In this document: one piece after another, positions 1 through 11,800 of the stretch
Position numbering within the stretch: position 1 is the stretch's first letter
Layout: each line of letters opens with the position of its first letter
Origin: Pholiota molesta
Taxonomy: Eukaryota > Basidiomycota > Agaricomycetes > Agaricales > Strophariaceae
Assembly: GCA_014925825.1 (NCBI GenBank)
Contig: JACGCK010000198.1
Location: 19,267-83,266 of the forward strand
Direction: 5' to 3'
DNA length: 64,000 nucleotides
Notes under the pieces: generated by a model
Told to the model about the DNA's origin: nothing
Databases searched by the model: none
What the model saw: only the letters and a program-made list of their open reading frames with translations
Position numbers and translations under genes: made by a program

Positions 1-1043
1 CGACCTGCTCCTGGAGCTCGATGGTTTTCTCGTCGTGCTCCGTGCGCTCGAGCGCGAGGATGTCCTGTAGGCGGCGGGCCTCTTCGGCGCCTGCAGCCTC
101 CGAGTGTGCGAGAGCTTCACGAAGGTCGTCGTTTTCCATCTTGAGTTTATTGATCTGGGACTCCGCTGCTTTGGCGTTGGCCGTGAGGGTGTTGAGCGCC
201 TGTGATTTAAGTTTGATCTCTGCCTGGGAGTTGTTTAGAGCTTCCTCCAGTTCCTGTGCATGTATCTGCGCTCCGGTCTTGCTCTGCTTTCGCTTCGCGC
301 GCGTACATCTGTGCCCGGTCGCGTTCCTCTTCCAGATCTTGTGCGTGTTTCTGCGCCATGTCTCTTTCATCCTCCGCTTCCTGTGCGCGGAGCTGGGCTC
401 TGTCCAGCTCGTCGTCCAGTTCCTGCGCATGCATCTGCACTCGCTCTCGTTCCTCTTCTACCTCTCGCGTGCGCGTCTGCGCCCTGTCTCGATCGTCCCA
501 CAGCTGCTCCAGCTCTTCCTTCTGCTTCTGGATCGTCTCTTCGAGCGCCTTTGTTGCCGCGTCGGTTTCAATGGCCAAAATCTCTGCTTGTTTATCCTTC
601 GGAAGATCGCCGGAGTGTTCGAGCTGCATCCATTCGTCGGACGGTTTTGGCTCTGGAGGGGATACGACGGTATAGCCAGACTCCTCCGCATGGTCGTCTT
701 TGCCGTCGCCAGCACTCCTTTCGGGTTTCGAAGGGAGGTTGGGATGGAGGTTCTCGGCGAGGGGGGTGCGGTAGTACGAGGATGCCGATTCGGTATCAGA
801 GGATATTTCGACTATGGAATCTGCTCTGGGCTCTGCGGTCTTTGGGGTGGATGATGGGGATGGGGATGGGGATGGGAATGGGGGTTGTGGATTGATCGCA
901 ACGACGTTTGAGAGCTTGGAGGATGGGTTCTTGGGGGCGTCTTTCTCTCCGGGAAGGGAAACAAGGCTCCCGGTGGAGCCGAGACGCTTGCTGCGACTGC
1001 GGCCTTTGCCTAGAAATTTGGATACGGAGAACAGCGTCGACAT
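1..1043 (-). CDS. Coiled-coil protein, 3' end beyond window, one-base frameshift
   Basis: The start ATG is at 1043-1041 and the gene runs off the left edge. The first ~120 residues are Ser/Pro-rich and look disordered, opening MSTLFSVSKFLGKG. From about residue 165 there is a charged coiled coil built of 14-residue repeats such as ELDDELDRAQLRAQ and EAEDERDMAQKHAQ. In the fifth repeat an extra base (T on the plus strand near 272) breaks the frame. As read, the protein ends at about 207 after 278 residues. Beyond the extra base, the coiled coil continues cleanly in the next frame (QELEEALNNSQAEIKLKSQA) to base 1. No intron signals bracket the break, so this is either a real disrupting insertion or an assembly error. 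The layout of disordered head then coiled coil resembles the gene at 12340-14313, and it may be another member of that family, but the C-terminal part is not in the window. Function unknown. Confidence 0.6.
190..520 (-). repeat. Tandem 42-bp (14-residue) coiled-coil repeats
   Basis: About six degenerate 14-residue units share the core D/E-R-x-x-Q-x-x-A-Q/R: RDRAQTR, RERVQMH, LDRAQLR, RDMAQKH, RDRAQMY and, after removing one extra base, QDRAQIH. They are visible as repeated ctgcgc / ctcgtcc blocks on the plus strand. The repeat explains why the reading-frame break at 272 can be recognised so precisely. Confidence 0.6.
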
Positions 1044-1731
1044 TAGGTTGGATGAGATATCTGCGATGGGTGAATCGATGCTTGTGGTGGCTGGGGAAGG
1101 AGGGCGAGTAGAAAAGTATTATGTGGCTGCAGGAGAACCTAGCGGTGTTTGACGAACGAGCTAAATGAGCGAGCCTCCACCAGGGTGCACGTCATGCAGA
1201 CAATGGCCCGTTCTTTACATGTTTGGGCCCAACGTGGTGGGGCATGAGGTTGGTGGATGGTTGACGCAGCACGCTGGATGATGTCTGCACAGGTTGCATG
1301 CAAGGTGACCAGTGTTTCACGGTCACTGCGTGGTGTGATTGATACCTGGAATAGCGGTGAGTCTAACTAATTGTGCTCGTTGTTTTATGATCGTTCAAAT
1401 TTTCAAGTATTAAATTCTACTTTTCGTGGGCTCGACTTAACCCCAGTACCTGCGTTGAATATCTTCTATTTCTTCTTCAGAAGGTTGTACAATTTCATTA
1501 TGTTGGCGATTGGTGTGTCAGTTAGACTTTATCATCTCCGCGTTAACGACTTCCTATTTATAGAATTCGAAGGTATCTACGATATCGTGGATCATCCACG
1601 GCCAAGTTCCAACAGGGTTTTTGCGCCTACTACATCACGATTCGATGATAGCAAACCAACGATGGATCCCGAACAGATTCTTCCCCCGAGGTGGCTGATA
1701 AAACTCATCCTTGATTGCACAGAACATCGAA
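1044..1731. other. Intergenic region, no gene
   Basis: The first part is the promoter side of the minus-strand coiled-coil gene. An open frame at 1371-1781 on the plus strand has no recognisable domain and overlaps the Hsp70-like remnant at its 3' end. A stretch near 1293-1320 (gcatgcaaggtgaccagtgt) resembles one near 2534-2562, which supports local duplication. Confidence 0.4.
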
Positions 1732-1833
1732 AAAAGGCAAGCATTAACTTCGTCGTCCGAGACGTGGTATCATCGTTCTAATTCTCGATTTTAGGAGTGA
1801 GGCGAAGATCATTTACGACCCAGAGGCCCAATA
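1732..1833 (+). pseudogene. C-terminal remnant of an Hsp70/HSPA12-like gene
   Basis: The sequence reads NIEKR, then a probable GC-AG intron (gcaagc...ttttag), then SEAKIIYDPEAQ and stop. This matches the last two tiny exons of the two intact Hsp70-like genes in the window: GIEKR/SAAKIIYDP at 2619-2760 and NVEKR/SEAKLVYDP near 8297-8411. Nothing upstream on the plus strand matches the rest of the protein, so only the tail survives. Confidence 0.6.
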
Positions 1834-1867
1834 AGGCAGGTATTGTATTTATAAAAAAATTTGGTTG

Positions 1868-2010
1868 TACCAGCTCCTAGACTCTTTCATTTCGTTGATC
1901 TGAGTATTCTATAAACCGATATCCTATAAGCTTTTCCTTGGCAATGCGAAAGAGGTTGTGAGATACAGTACTTTAGGAAGGGATGGAACTATTGGGTACG
2001 GCACTATGTG
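1868..2010 (-). pseudogene. Internal remnant of an Hsp70-like gene, opposite strand
   Basis: The plus-strand stretch tcctataagctttt...agtactttaggaag corresponds to bases ~3180-3290 of the intact minus-strand paralogue (tcctataagctctt...agcaccttaggaag). It then jumps to a piece like bases ~3455-3480 (ggaactattgggtac versus ggaaccattggatac). About 165 bases between the two blocks are missing. No reading frame survives. Confidence 0.5.
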
Positions 2011-2355
2011 CTGAATTCAGTTAGAGTTTCTGATCTCCGTTAAACCTTGATTTATAGCTTCTACCGAATAATATTAAAAAGGTATGGAATCATGCACGCT
2101 CGATATCGCGAATTACTTTTCCATCTAAATGGTCTTCGGTCTTGTACTTCAGTATACATACCTATGATACGTATGGACTCCGCTGAGGATGGGTGTAACA
2201 GACGCATGATGGACTATAGTAGGATAAAAATACAGTAACACGATGTTCATCCTAAGACAAAACCCAACACAAAAATCAGTCGCCGTCATTGTCGTCCCAA
2301 TCGTTTAGCACAGCGCTTTCGTCGCCTTGCACTTATGCTTACCTATGCATCTAAA

Positions 2356-2425
2356 CTATGACATCCCGCGATCTGCGTACAAGGTTCAGAATCCTCGGCG
2401 AAAGCTCGTCTTTCCCTTCAATGTA
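2356..2425 (+). pseudogene. N-terminal exon remnant of an Hsp70-like gene
   Basis: The bases atgacatcccgcgatctgcg followed by ...ctcggcgaaagctcgtcttt align with the first exon of the intact paralogues (atggcatccaggtctgcgta ... cgccgaaagctcgtccttgc). A small indel shifts the frame, and the phosphate-1 motif DVGTTYSG is not present downstream. It lies in the same orientation as the C-terminal remnant but after it, so the locus is rearranged, not simply decayed. Confidence 0.5.
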
Positions 2426-2618
2426 TTAATGTAGGGTATTGTAAACGGGTCTAGGTTCTTAAAGGTATTATCAAAGCAGTCTTTTCCTGAGGAATGAAGG
2501 AAATGAATTGGAGAGTTCAAAATTCAAACGTGAATGCACGCAACAAGGTGACCAATGTTTCGACAACAAAAGGTCGGTAAAACTTGCAATAGGAATTATC
2601 CCAGCTGATTGATGCAAG

Positions 2619-5237
2619 TCATAAAGCATAATCAGCTGGATGAGGGTCGTAAATAATCTTCGCTGCACTCCTAAATGAATAAAATAAACGTGAACAGGTC
2701 ATCTCAATCTAGGAAGATGCAAGAAGACATTCAATGCCCACAAAATAATGCGTACCTTTTTTCGATACCCTGTGTAACGAAAGACGAGTCGCGGATTTGA
2801 TCATCAATTCCTTATTTTCAAACATGCGCATAGAAAGACTCACCCTTTCCATCCAAGCCACTTGTGCCTTCAACTCTGTTAGCCCAAACAGGAGCACAAT
2901 ATCAAAATCTGCATAATAGTAGAATGTGCCTTCCTGGGCCCCGTGCTTCGGAAGCCTTACCCTCGGCAGAGCCGAGAGGTTGACGTCAACCGAGCAGAGT
3001 GTGGTGTAGTTATCTGGAACCGCGTTGCAGCTATGGCACATATCAAGGGAACTGGAAGGATGGCTTACTTTTATCTGCGTCCTTCCATTTCGGCTCAGCA
3101 ATGGATCCGCGATAGCACGAGATCACCATTGAGATGTTATTCCTGAAGCCGTCCTCCGAATCCGCTTCATGGCCGTATGGTCTCCTAAACTCTTTAGTCT
3201 CCTGGACCTGCGTGTTCTAAGGCAAACATCCTATAAGCTCTTCCCGGTAATTGCGGAAGAACTTGGGGAGTACAGCACCTTAGGAAGAATGATATCAAAC
3301 GCTTCCCTGACACGTGTATGGCCCGACGTCGCGATATAGGATGACGATACACGTTTGCGGTGATCTGCCTTGGTAGGGTCATAGCCGATGTCGCACGTCA
3401 CCCCATATGTAATTTTTGCAATTCTGCTTCGCACAAAGCGGTCTAGATAGAACGAGACGGAACCATTGGATACTGCCTTATTTCTATCATAAAGACATTA
3501 TGAGTGAAGTTAAGAAGAGGTGTTGAAAGTGAAACGAACACATGATTTTCAGGACGCAGCACTTTCAAGCCGGCAGAACTGAGCGCCGCATGTACCGTAT
3601 TGAACATGTAATTGCTGGCGGCAAAGCCTCCTACAAGGACAACATGCTATACATAGATGAGACGCTTTGAGAAATAGCCCAGAGGATATGCAAACATACA
3701 GGCAGAACTCACGGAAATAGGTTTAAGTGCAGTATTCTTTTGATCTATCGCAGTCTTGATGATACAATCGATCGAAGGCTTGAAAAAAGACGCGATATCC
3801 GGCCTGAGAATCATTGATGGTGTTTAGAGGGCAGTCGTCGAAGGTTAGTCAACAGCGCAAGGAGATACGCACCCCAGCAATTTAAGTTGTCCAAAACGAA
3901 TGTTGTGGCTAGCATCGTTGTCTCTAGTAGATCCAAACTTGATGTATTGAGCGTCTTCTGCATTTTTGAACCACATTTTCGTTGTCTTGTCAAAGCAACG
4001 AACGATATGTTCGACATCGTCAGCAAAAGGAGAATCAGCGAGATATTCTAGGTGTTTGCGAGAGGGATGAGAGAAACAAATATGGATGTTACAGGGAAAA
4101 TTACGAACTCTCAAGGAACTTCTGAGCGTACAGGTTGACGAAGACAGAGCCGTGAAAATGACCTAAATCATGATCAGACTTTAAAACTATAGAGAAGTTC
4201 TGGCAAGACAAATGACTGACATTGGGGAGGTGCCACTTCTTCAAACGTCTCCTTTGATGCTGATATATTCCTGCTGTACGAACTGATATCAATAGTACCA
4301 CCTCCCGCATCAACGATCACTACTCCGTCACCATTCTGTAGAACTTTCCAGTAAGCTTCGCTGGCAAAGAAACAGCACGCTAGCGAACACACCTTCATTG
4401 CGCCATCCGGAAGCCCGTTCTGGATGGCAAAGTGCAGACTGGCCTCTCCCTCAGTGACGAATGAGAGCCGCGCATGCCCGGCGGGGGTGTCGGGAATCAG
4501 TTTCGCAAGGACAGCAGCTTTGCGCATCTCAGACTGTTGCGCGCCTTCCCAGCCATTGGGATGGGACAGCACAAAGTCGATCTGTCCCTTCAGAGATGCC
4601 CACAGATCGACACCATTCGCATGCGCCTCCTGAATGTAGCTGGATGCGCATTGGAAGAGGTAGGCCAGGAAGTCGGCGAAGACCTCGACAACCGTTTTGT
4701 TGAGCGGCAGCGGCGGGATGCCATCACCCACCTCTCTTCCAGCTCCGGGGATAACTGTTGATCGCAGGTGAAGTTTGAACCTGTAGACATGTTGCGCACA
4801 CCGTCAGTATTTCGTCTTTGATCACGACGTTCTACGCACCACTCGGCCTTGACCCACTGCTCCTCCTCTGCTTGCGCATAGATTACTTCACTCGCTGCTT
4901 CAGCGCCGACAGCGCGCACCTTCCCATTTCGATCATAGTAGACGATAGTTGGAATCTTCGATGCACCATTGACATGCTCGTGGGCAGGAAACCTAACTGT
5001 CCGTTAACACGGACATGTCGAACAGATGCTGTTCGAGCGTCAATTGCTGACCTCGTTACACCCTTGATTTCTGGTACGCGTCCTGGGTCGAGCACGCTAT
5101 CACAGGCTCTGTTCAGCGCCCATCGCAGTCAGCGAACAACGTACTTACCTGTATGATATACCACTGTACGTGGTTCCCACATCAAAGGCAAGGACGAGCT
5201 TTCGGCGCGGACCTTTATACGCAGACCTGGATGCCAT
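2619..5237 (-). CDS. Hsp70-like ATPase, HSPA12-type, intact
   Basis: About 14 exons encode roughly 600 residues beginning MASRSAYKGPRRKLVLAFD. The actin-like ATPase fold is shown by the phosphate-1 motif DVGTTYSG in exon 1, the phosphate-2 motif VIVDAGGGTIDIS near residue 240, and the adenosine motif HVVLVGGFAASNYM further on. The start at 5237 gives these motifs at the expected spacing. Exon 1 ends at 5149 (CATACAG/gtaagt). The tail is split into two tiny exons, GIEKR and SAAKIIYDPHPADYAL, ending at 2619. Every join I tested keeps frame with the plus-strand paralogue at 5792. HSPA12-like proteins are divergent Hsp70 relatives without the classical peptide-binding domain. They are greatly expanded in agaricomycetes and their substrates are generally unknown. 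It shares a 554-bp head-to-head intergenic region with its paralogue. I saw no clean heat-shock element there. Confidence 0.85.
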
Positions 5238-5791
5238 AGTGTAAGTAACTGTCAGAAATTAGAACAACGCCAACCACAATAATAATTGAATTCTATTAGC
5301 GCGCGCGTCATGTGATTAATAATTAAACGAAAACGCAAATCACTCATTGTCAACTTGAACTTGCCACTCTTCGTCAAAGCCCTTGCAACTTTGTCCTAAC
5401 AAATCTAGTCAATGTTGAACCAAACTAAAGGGCGGAACCCACTTCTATATGTCTGAAGCAATCGACAGGCGTCTGCGATGGCGCCACTGAAATCACGACA
5501 TTAACAACAGCCGCAGCAATGGACGACAAAGCGCGAATACACCAAACCACACCGTCAGTGAACGACAGAACCGCAGCGAAGTTTTCACGCAGAAGAAGGG
5601 CTGTTCTTGACGGGTTTGGGCTGAACGTGGTGTGCCATAATAGTGGATGTTGGTCTGCAGAGGCTGCATGCGAGCCTTCAGCTTGAGGTGAAGGCGTGCA
5701 AGATCTATTTCGAGCATGGCTGATATAGAGAATTGTTATCTGTCTATAAGATGACCATGCTCACCGCCTCCCTTTCCCAGGATTTTCTATG
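5238..5791. promoter_or_regulatory. Shared divergent promoter region of two Hsp70-like genes
   Basis: Two Hsp70-like genes start at 5237 (minus) and 5792 (plus), facing away from each other, so both promoters must lie in these 554 bases. I found no perfect alternating GAA/TTC heat-shock element. The nearest look-alike is around 5577-5600 (gaagttttcacgcagaag) with wrong spacing. Precise elements cannot be assigned by eye. Confidence 0.4.
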
Positions 5792-8411
5792 ATGGCCTCC
5801 CGGTCTGCGTATAATGGTCACCGAAAGCTCGTTCTTGCTCTTGATGTTGGAACTAAGTACAGTGGAATATCGTACAGGTGCGCAATTGGCTAGCGGCGAT
5901 AGGTGTAGTGCCAGCATGCTGACGGGGACCCAATTGCAGTATCCTCGATCCTGGGCAGGTGCCAGAAATTAAAGGTGTAACAAGGTCTGTAAATGCTGCT
6001 CAACGAATGTATATTCAAGGCTTACTAACGGGGAGAGCTGCTAGATTCCCTGCCCATGAGCACATCAGTGGTGCATCGAAAATCCCGACTATCATCTACT
6101 ACGATCGCAATGGGAAGGTACAAGCAGTGGGCGCTGAAGCCATGAGAGAGGGCATCTATGAGCAAGCAGAGGACGAGCAATGGGTCAAGGCCGAGTTGTG
6201 CGTGAAGTAGTTATATCACTATCAAGGACGAACGTTGATGGTGCATATTCTCGTGTTTACAGGTTCAAACTTCACCTCCGATCGCGAGTGGGCCCTGGCG
6301 CAGGAAGAGAAGTCAGCAGCGATATCCCACCTTTGCCTCCCAACAAAACTGTCGTCGACGTCTTCGCCGACTTCCTGGCGTACCTCTTCGAATGCGCGTC
6401 GAGCTATATCAAGGTCACACATGCGCACGGCGTCGACCTCTGGGCGTCGGTCAAGGATCAAATCGATTTTGTGCTATCCCACCCTAACGGCTGGGAAGGT
6501 ACACCACAATCTCAGATGCGTAGGGCTGCAGTCCTCGCGGGCCTCATTCCAGATACCACCGCCGGACACGCGCGCCTGTCGTTTGTCACAGAAGGAGAGG
6601 CCATTCTACATTTTGCTATTCAGAATGGGCTCCCGGCAGAAGCGATGAAGGTACTCTCCAAGTTTAAATCTACCATTCACTGGACTTCGGAGTTGATGTG
6701 ATCTTTACAGACAGGTGACGGCGTCGTGATCGTCGATGCGGGAGAACATACTATTGACGTCAGTTCATATAGCAAGAACACGTTAGCATACAAGGAAGCA
6801 TTTGAAGAGGTTGCTGCTCCCCAATGTAAGTCAGCTAGCTCTGCTCACTCTCTACAATTCCGAATCTGATCGCACTTCAGGTCATTTCCATGGTTCTATC
6901 TTCGTTAGCATCCACGCCCGCCTATTCCTCGGAAGTTCGTCATTCCTTTGAAACATCTGCTCGCATTTGCTCATTCTCATCTCTGCTCAGATTACCTGGC
7001 TGGATCTCCCTTTGCTGACGATATCGAACATATCGTGCGCTGCTTCGATAAGACCACGAAACTACGATTCAGAAACGAAGAAGAAACGCAATACGTCAAG
7101 TTCGGTACGACCAGAGACAACGACCCCAGCTACAGCATCCGCTTCGGACAGCTCAAACTCCTAGGGTCCGTTCCCTCTAACCTTTCGCTGTCAACTGTTC
7201 TCATCTAATCATTCTGTATGATCTCTAGGACGGATGTCGCATTGTTCTTCCAGCCTTCCATCGACTGTATCGTCAAGGCCGTGCTCGATCATAAACGGAC
7301 TGCACGCAACCCTATTACCGTCAGTGTGTCTCTCATATCTTCGCACATTCCACAGCTTGTCTGACTGAGCCATGTGATATAGCACGTCGTTCTTGCAGGA
7401 GGCTTTGCCGCGAGCAATTATATGTTCAACAAAGTACACGCTGCGCTGGCGCCTGCCGGCCTGAACATCCTCCGCCCGGAAAGTCATGTGTCAGTTGTTT
7501 CCTCCATTATCTTCGTGCTGCTTGTTTTGACCTTGCTTTTCCAACAGAAACAAAGCGATATCAGATGGTGCTATCTCCTTCTACCTTGCCCACTATGTGC
7601 GAACCAGAGTGGCCAAGATCACGTACGGGAACTTCTATAATATCCAATACAACCCCGACGCGCCAGACCACCGCGAACGGTCCTCGACGGCCTACATCTC
7701 GGCAAATGGCCTCAAGTATCTTCCTGATATGTTCGACCTGATTCTGCCAAAGGTCTGCATCCCACCGAATTTTCTGTGTTTAACAGGAATAGCGTTCATA
7801 GGGTGAGGGTTTTCAGAATACCCAGACCACGGAGACGATCGAATGTAGGCGCTCTTGTCACTGGAACAAAAATTCAATAAGCGAATTCAAGACAATGTCG
7901 CTTCCTCTTTGGTGCTATCGTGGGCCCTTGGCTGTGCCGCAATGGAAGGACGAGGATCCGCGTAAGGCTAACTATCACTCTCAACTAACCTTTCGCCTTG
8001 ATGAAGATAATTAACGATGGATTGACTGGTTTCTTTTGCACATAGAGAACTTCACCAAACTGTGCTCGATTGTTGCTGATCTCTCGCATCTGCCACTGAA
8101 GTCGAAGAAGAAAATAGCGGGCTCGGGCATGTTTTATAGGATGGATTTTGACATCGTGCTGTTGTTTGGGTTGACGGAGCTGAACGCGCAGATTGCGTGG
8201 AAGGAAGGGGTGAGTGGTGTTTTCTGTATCCCGGGAAGACACTGGGAGGTGCTGATCGAATCTCAAATCTGCTTTCATCTTTCATTTCGTATAGAACGTT
8301 GAGAAAAGGTATGTGAATTGGGTTTTATTGTGATGTTTATGTGTTCTCATTGTTCTTTCTAGGAGTGAGGCTAAGCTCGTGTACGATCCCGATACCACTA
8401 ATGATCGATGA
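5792..8411 (+). CDS. Hsp70-like protein, HSPA12-type, altered nucleotide-binding motifs
   Basis: This is a paralogue of the gene at 2619-5237 with the same exon plan, beginning MASRSAYNGHRKLVLALDVG and ending SEAKLVYDPDTTNDR. Identity is clear along the whole length, for example FPAHEH, DFVLSHPNGWEG, HARLSFVTEGEA, VRCFDKTTK and FDIVLLFGLTEL. The phosphate-1 motif is DVGTKYSG, with lysine where the other copy has threonine. Phosphate 2 reads VIVDAGEHTIDVS, with Glu-His replacing two glycines of DAGGGT. The adenosine motif VVLAGGFAASNYM is kept. In Hsp70 ATPases both phosphate loops contact the nucleotide phosphates, so I infer weak or no ATP hydrolysis while the fold is retained. All inspected splice joins keep frame, so this is not obviously a pseudogene. 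It is divergent from its minus-strand neighbour and convergent with the chimeric gene that ends at 8851. Confidence 0.82.
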
Positions 8412-8850
8412 TACTGCATAAGTGTCGAATATGCCCCCAGTCTTGGTATATATTAATATAATTGCTGCTGTTTCGAAACATTGAGTTTTTTTCTCCCTTT
8501 CTGTGTGGATGTACCAACATTTTGACTTCTGATAGAGTAAACTATGGACTAATATAATCAACTGACTTGATTGGTTCTAACAGATGGTTGGCGCTGAATT
8601 ACCTCTCGAAGCGTTTATAGTCAACGGGGCATTGCACCTTTGCTACATATATCATTTCGTGGTTTACCGCAGTCGAAGAAGAATTTCGTGGTAACACTCC
8701 AGATCATGCAGCTTCTGAATTCTACACGTGTAATCATTCAAGCTAAGATGTACTATTACCACTAAATTACAAAATCCAAATACAGAGCCGGTATGGCTCT
8801 GACCTACAAGATATCAGAAGATATCCACAGCAGCTTCTTTGCTCTGCTCA
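8412..8850. other. Convergent 3' intergenic region
   Basis: This AT-rich stretch lies between two genes that end toward each other (stops at 8411 plus and 8851 minus). No coding feature is recognised. It presumably holds both 3' untranslated regions. Confidence 0.5.
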
Positions 8851-11800
8851 TCACCCCGCATAGACAGTGCTTTTGCTCTTCTCCGTTCTTCTAGGCGCGC
8901 TGGGCGGCTGCAGCAGCTCCTGCAGAGTGGACTGCAGGATGACCTTGGGCAGTAGGACGATGTGGGCCGCACCGCTGTGGGCCCCGCGCGACGACATATC
9001 GCGCAGCCCAATGCCTGCAGTGCCGAGAATAGCCCCACCACCGCCACCGCCGCCGCCGCCGTCCTTCTTCCGCTGTCCGTCGTCCAGCGCGTCCTCCATG
9101 CACTGCGGGTCAAATGGTGCCCCAGGGGCAGGGCAGTACACCTCGATGTCGGCCGATGTGAAGTGCTCGCCGAGCGCGATGCTAATATCGAGGATCGCCT
9201 TGAAGATGGACTCCCGCTGTTGCTCGAACGCGCTGCCCTTGTCCGGGTTGGAGAGCTCCCACCCGGCGATGCGCATGATATCGCATAGATTGTGGACGAA
9301 ATCAAGCTCCCGCGTCCAGTTGCGCAATGGGGGGCGCGTGAGCGCGCGCGTTATCCCCCGCCAGCGGCTTGAGACAGCTTGCTCTTCTGTATGACGTTAA
9401 ATTAAAAGGAGTTGTGCTCGTTAGCGGTCGTCTTGGACGAGCAAAAAAAAATTCACTACCTTTGCGTCTGATCTCTCCATACGCCCTGCTCAGGAAACTG
9501 TTGATCTCCTCCGCGCCCTCATACCAGCACTCGATTTTTACGCTGCAGAATCTCGCAAAATAGATCTGCATGACGAGCTGTACGAGGATAGGATTAGGCT
9601 CCGGGTCGCTCGCAGTACCGACGAGCACCCTGGCAGCAGGCTCGCCGATCCACTTACACGTCGTCTGGTACGCGCTCTGGGTCTCCGCTTCCGACTCCCA
9701 CTGGTGCTGCTTATGCATCAGCGAATCGGAGAACCACGCCGCCACTTGGAAGACCTCCTCATTGAGATCGCTGACCTTCTGGCTGAGCTCCGACGCCGAT
9801 AGAAGATCCACCTTGGTCGGGAACACTGATTTTATGTTGTTGAGCTGACGCAAGACTCAAAGACATCCTCCCTACCTTGGTCGATCCGTTGACTCGCATC
9901 CAAGAGCTCCCTTTCTTTGATCCCCAAAAGCTTGCGGTATTCCTCCACCTCCCTTTTCGCCTTCTTAAGCTCGTCCTGCATTTGAACGCGATCCTGGACG
10001 AGGTCACGATTAGTGTGCCTCAGCTCTTGAATGTCACTTTCGACAGTTTTGAGATCATTCTGTGTGCGCTGGAGGCTATCCTGTGTGCGCTGAAGATCAG
10101 CACAGACCTTGTTGTAATCTTCTTTCGCTTTGTCGCGGGTTGGCCCAGGGTACGAGGAAGGTGTGCTGCAGAAATTCCCGTGTGTAGGCTTCGAAACGCG
10201 GCTTTGCACAAAGTGGTCCAGATAAAAGGAGACGGCACCGTCCGATACCGCTTTACTTCTGTTCAAGGGAAAATATGAGTAACGTCAAAAGAGGCGCTGT
10301 AGTAAAGACACAAACACATGGCTGTCAGGCCGAAGGACGTTGAAGCCGTCGGGCTCGAGCGCAGCGTGGACCAGATTGAACATGTAATTGTTGGCGGCAA
10401 AGCCTCCTACAAGAACAACATGCTAAAGAGGACACAGTATGATACATCTGTGAAATATGAAAATATACAGGGCAGCCACTAACAGAGATTGGTTTGGCCG
10501 AGGTCGTTTTTTGATCCATCACGGCGTTGATAATACAGTCAATAGAAGGCTTGAAAAACGATGCCACATCCATCCTGGGCATTGTTTAGGCGGTAATCAT
10601 TGAAAAGGCGAAAAGAAACGTACCCCAGCAGCTTAAGCTGTCCGAAACGAATATTATAGGCAGCATCATTGTCTCTGGTAGAACCAAACTTGATGTATTG
10701 ATCATCTTCCGCAATTATGAACCGCTGTTTCGTAGTCTTATCAAAGCAGTGAACGATGTGGTCGATATCGTCAACAAAGGGGGATTCAGCCAGATAGTCT
10801 ACGTGGTCATGATCATGATTAATGAAGCAACTGCGAACGTATGAGGAAGTTACGAACTCTGAAGGAACTGACGAGCGTGGATGGTGACGAATACAGACCC
10901 ATAAAAATGAGCTAGATCAGGATTAGATTTAGAATTTTAGATAAGTAGTAGGAAAGACAACTGACATCGGGGAGGTGCCATTTCTTCAAACACGGCCTTT
11001 GATGCTGCTGATACATTCCTGCTATATGAACCGACATCAATAGTACCTCCTCCCGCATCGACAATTATCACACCGTCACCGTTCTGTGCAACATCCTAGT
11101 AAGCTTCGCCGCAATGCAGAGCGTGTTAGAAGGCGTACCTTCATCGCGCCCTCTGGGAGCCCATTCTGGATAGCAAAGTGCAGACTGGCCTCTCCCTCGG
11201 TGACGAACGAGAGCCGCGCATGTCCGACGGACGTATCTGGGATGAGTCCCCCACGAACAGCAGCTTTGCGCATCTCTGACTGCTCTGTGCCCTCCCAGCC
11301 GTTGGGGTGCGACAGCACGAAGTCGATCTCGTCCTTCACGGATGCCCAGAGGACAGCGCCGTTCGCATGCGTCTCCTGAATGTAGCTTGACGCACATTTG
11401 AAGAGGTAGGCCAGGAAGTCGGCGAAGACCTCGACGACTGTCTTGTTGAGTGGCAGGGGCTGGATCTCTGATAGTAGGTGGAGTTTGAACCTGTTGCCAT
11501 GTCGCGTACACCGTCAGCATGTCGTCTTTGATCAAGTTGAAGACGTTCTACGCACCACTCGACCTTGACCCATTTCTCCTCCTCTGCCTGCACATAGATG
11601 ACTTCACTCGCTGCTTCAGCACCGACAGCTCGTATCTTCCCACTCTGATCATAGTAGACGATAGTCGGGATCTTCGATGCGCCATTGACTTGCTCTTGCG
11701 CAGGGAATCTAAACGTTCCACGTCAACACGACCGCATCGACTAGCCAACCTCAGAGCGTCACTATAGAACTACTTGACTTACCTTGTTACACCCTTGATT

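Noticed and set aside
5238..5791. Heat-shock element in the divergent promoter
   Set aside because: No run of correctly spaced GAA/TTC units found. The look-alike at 5577-5600 has wrong spacing.
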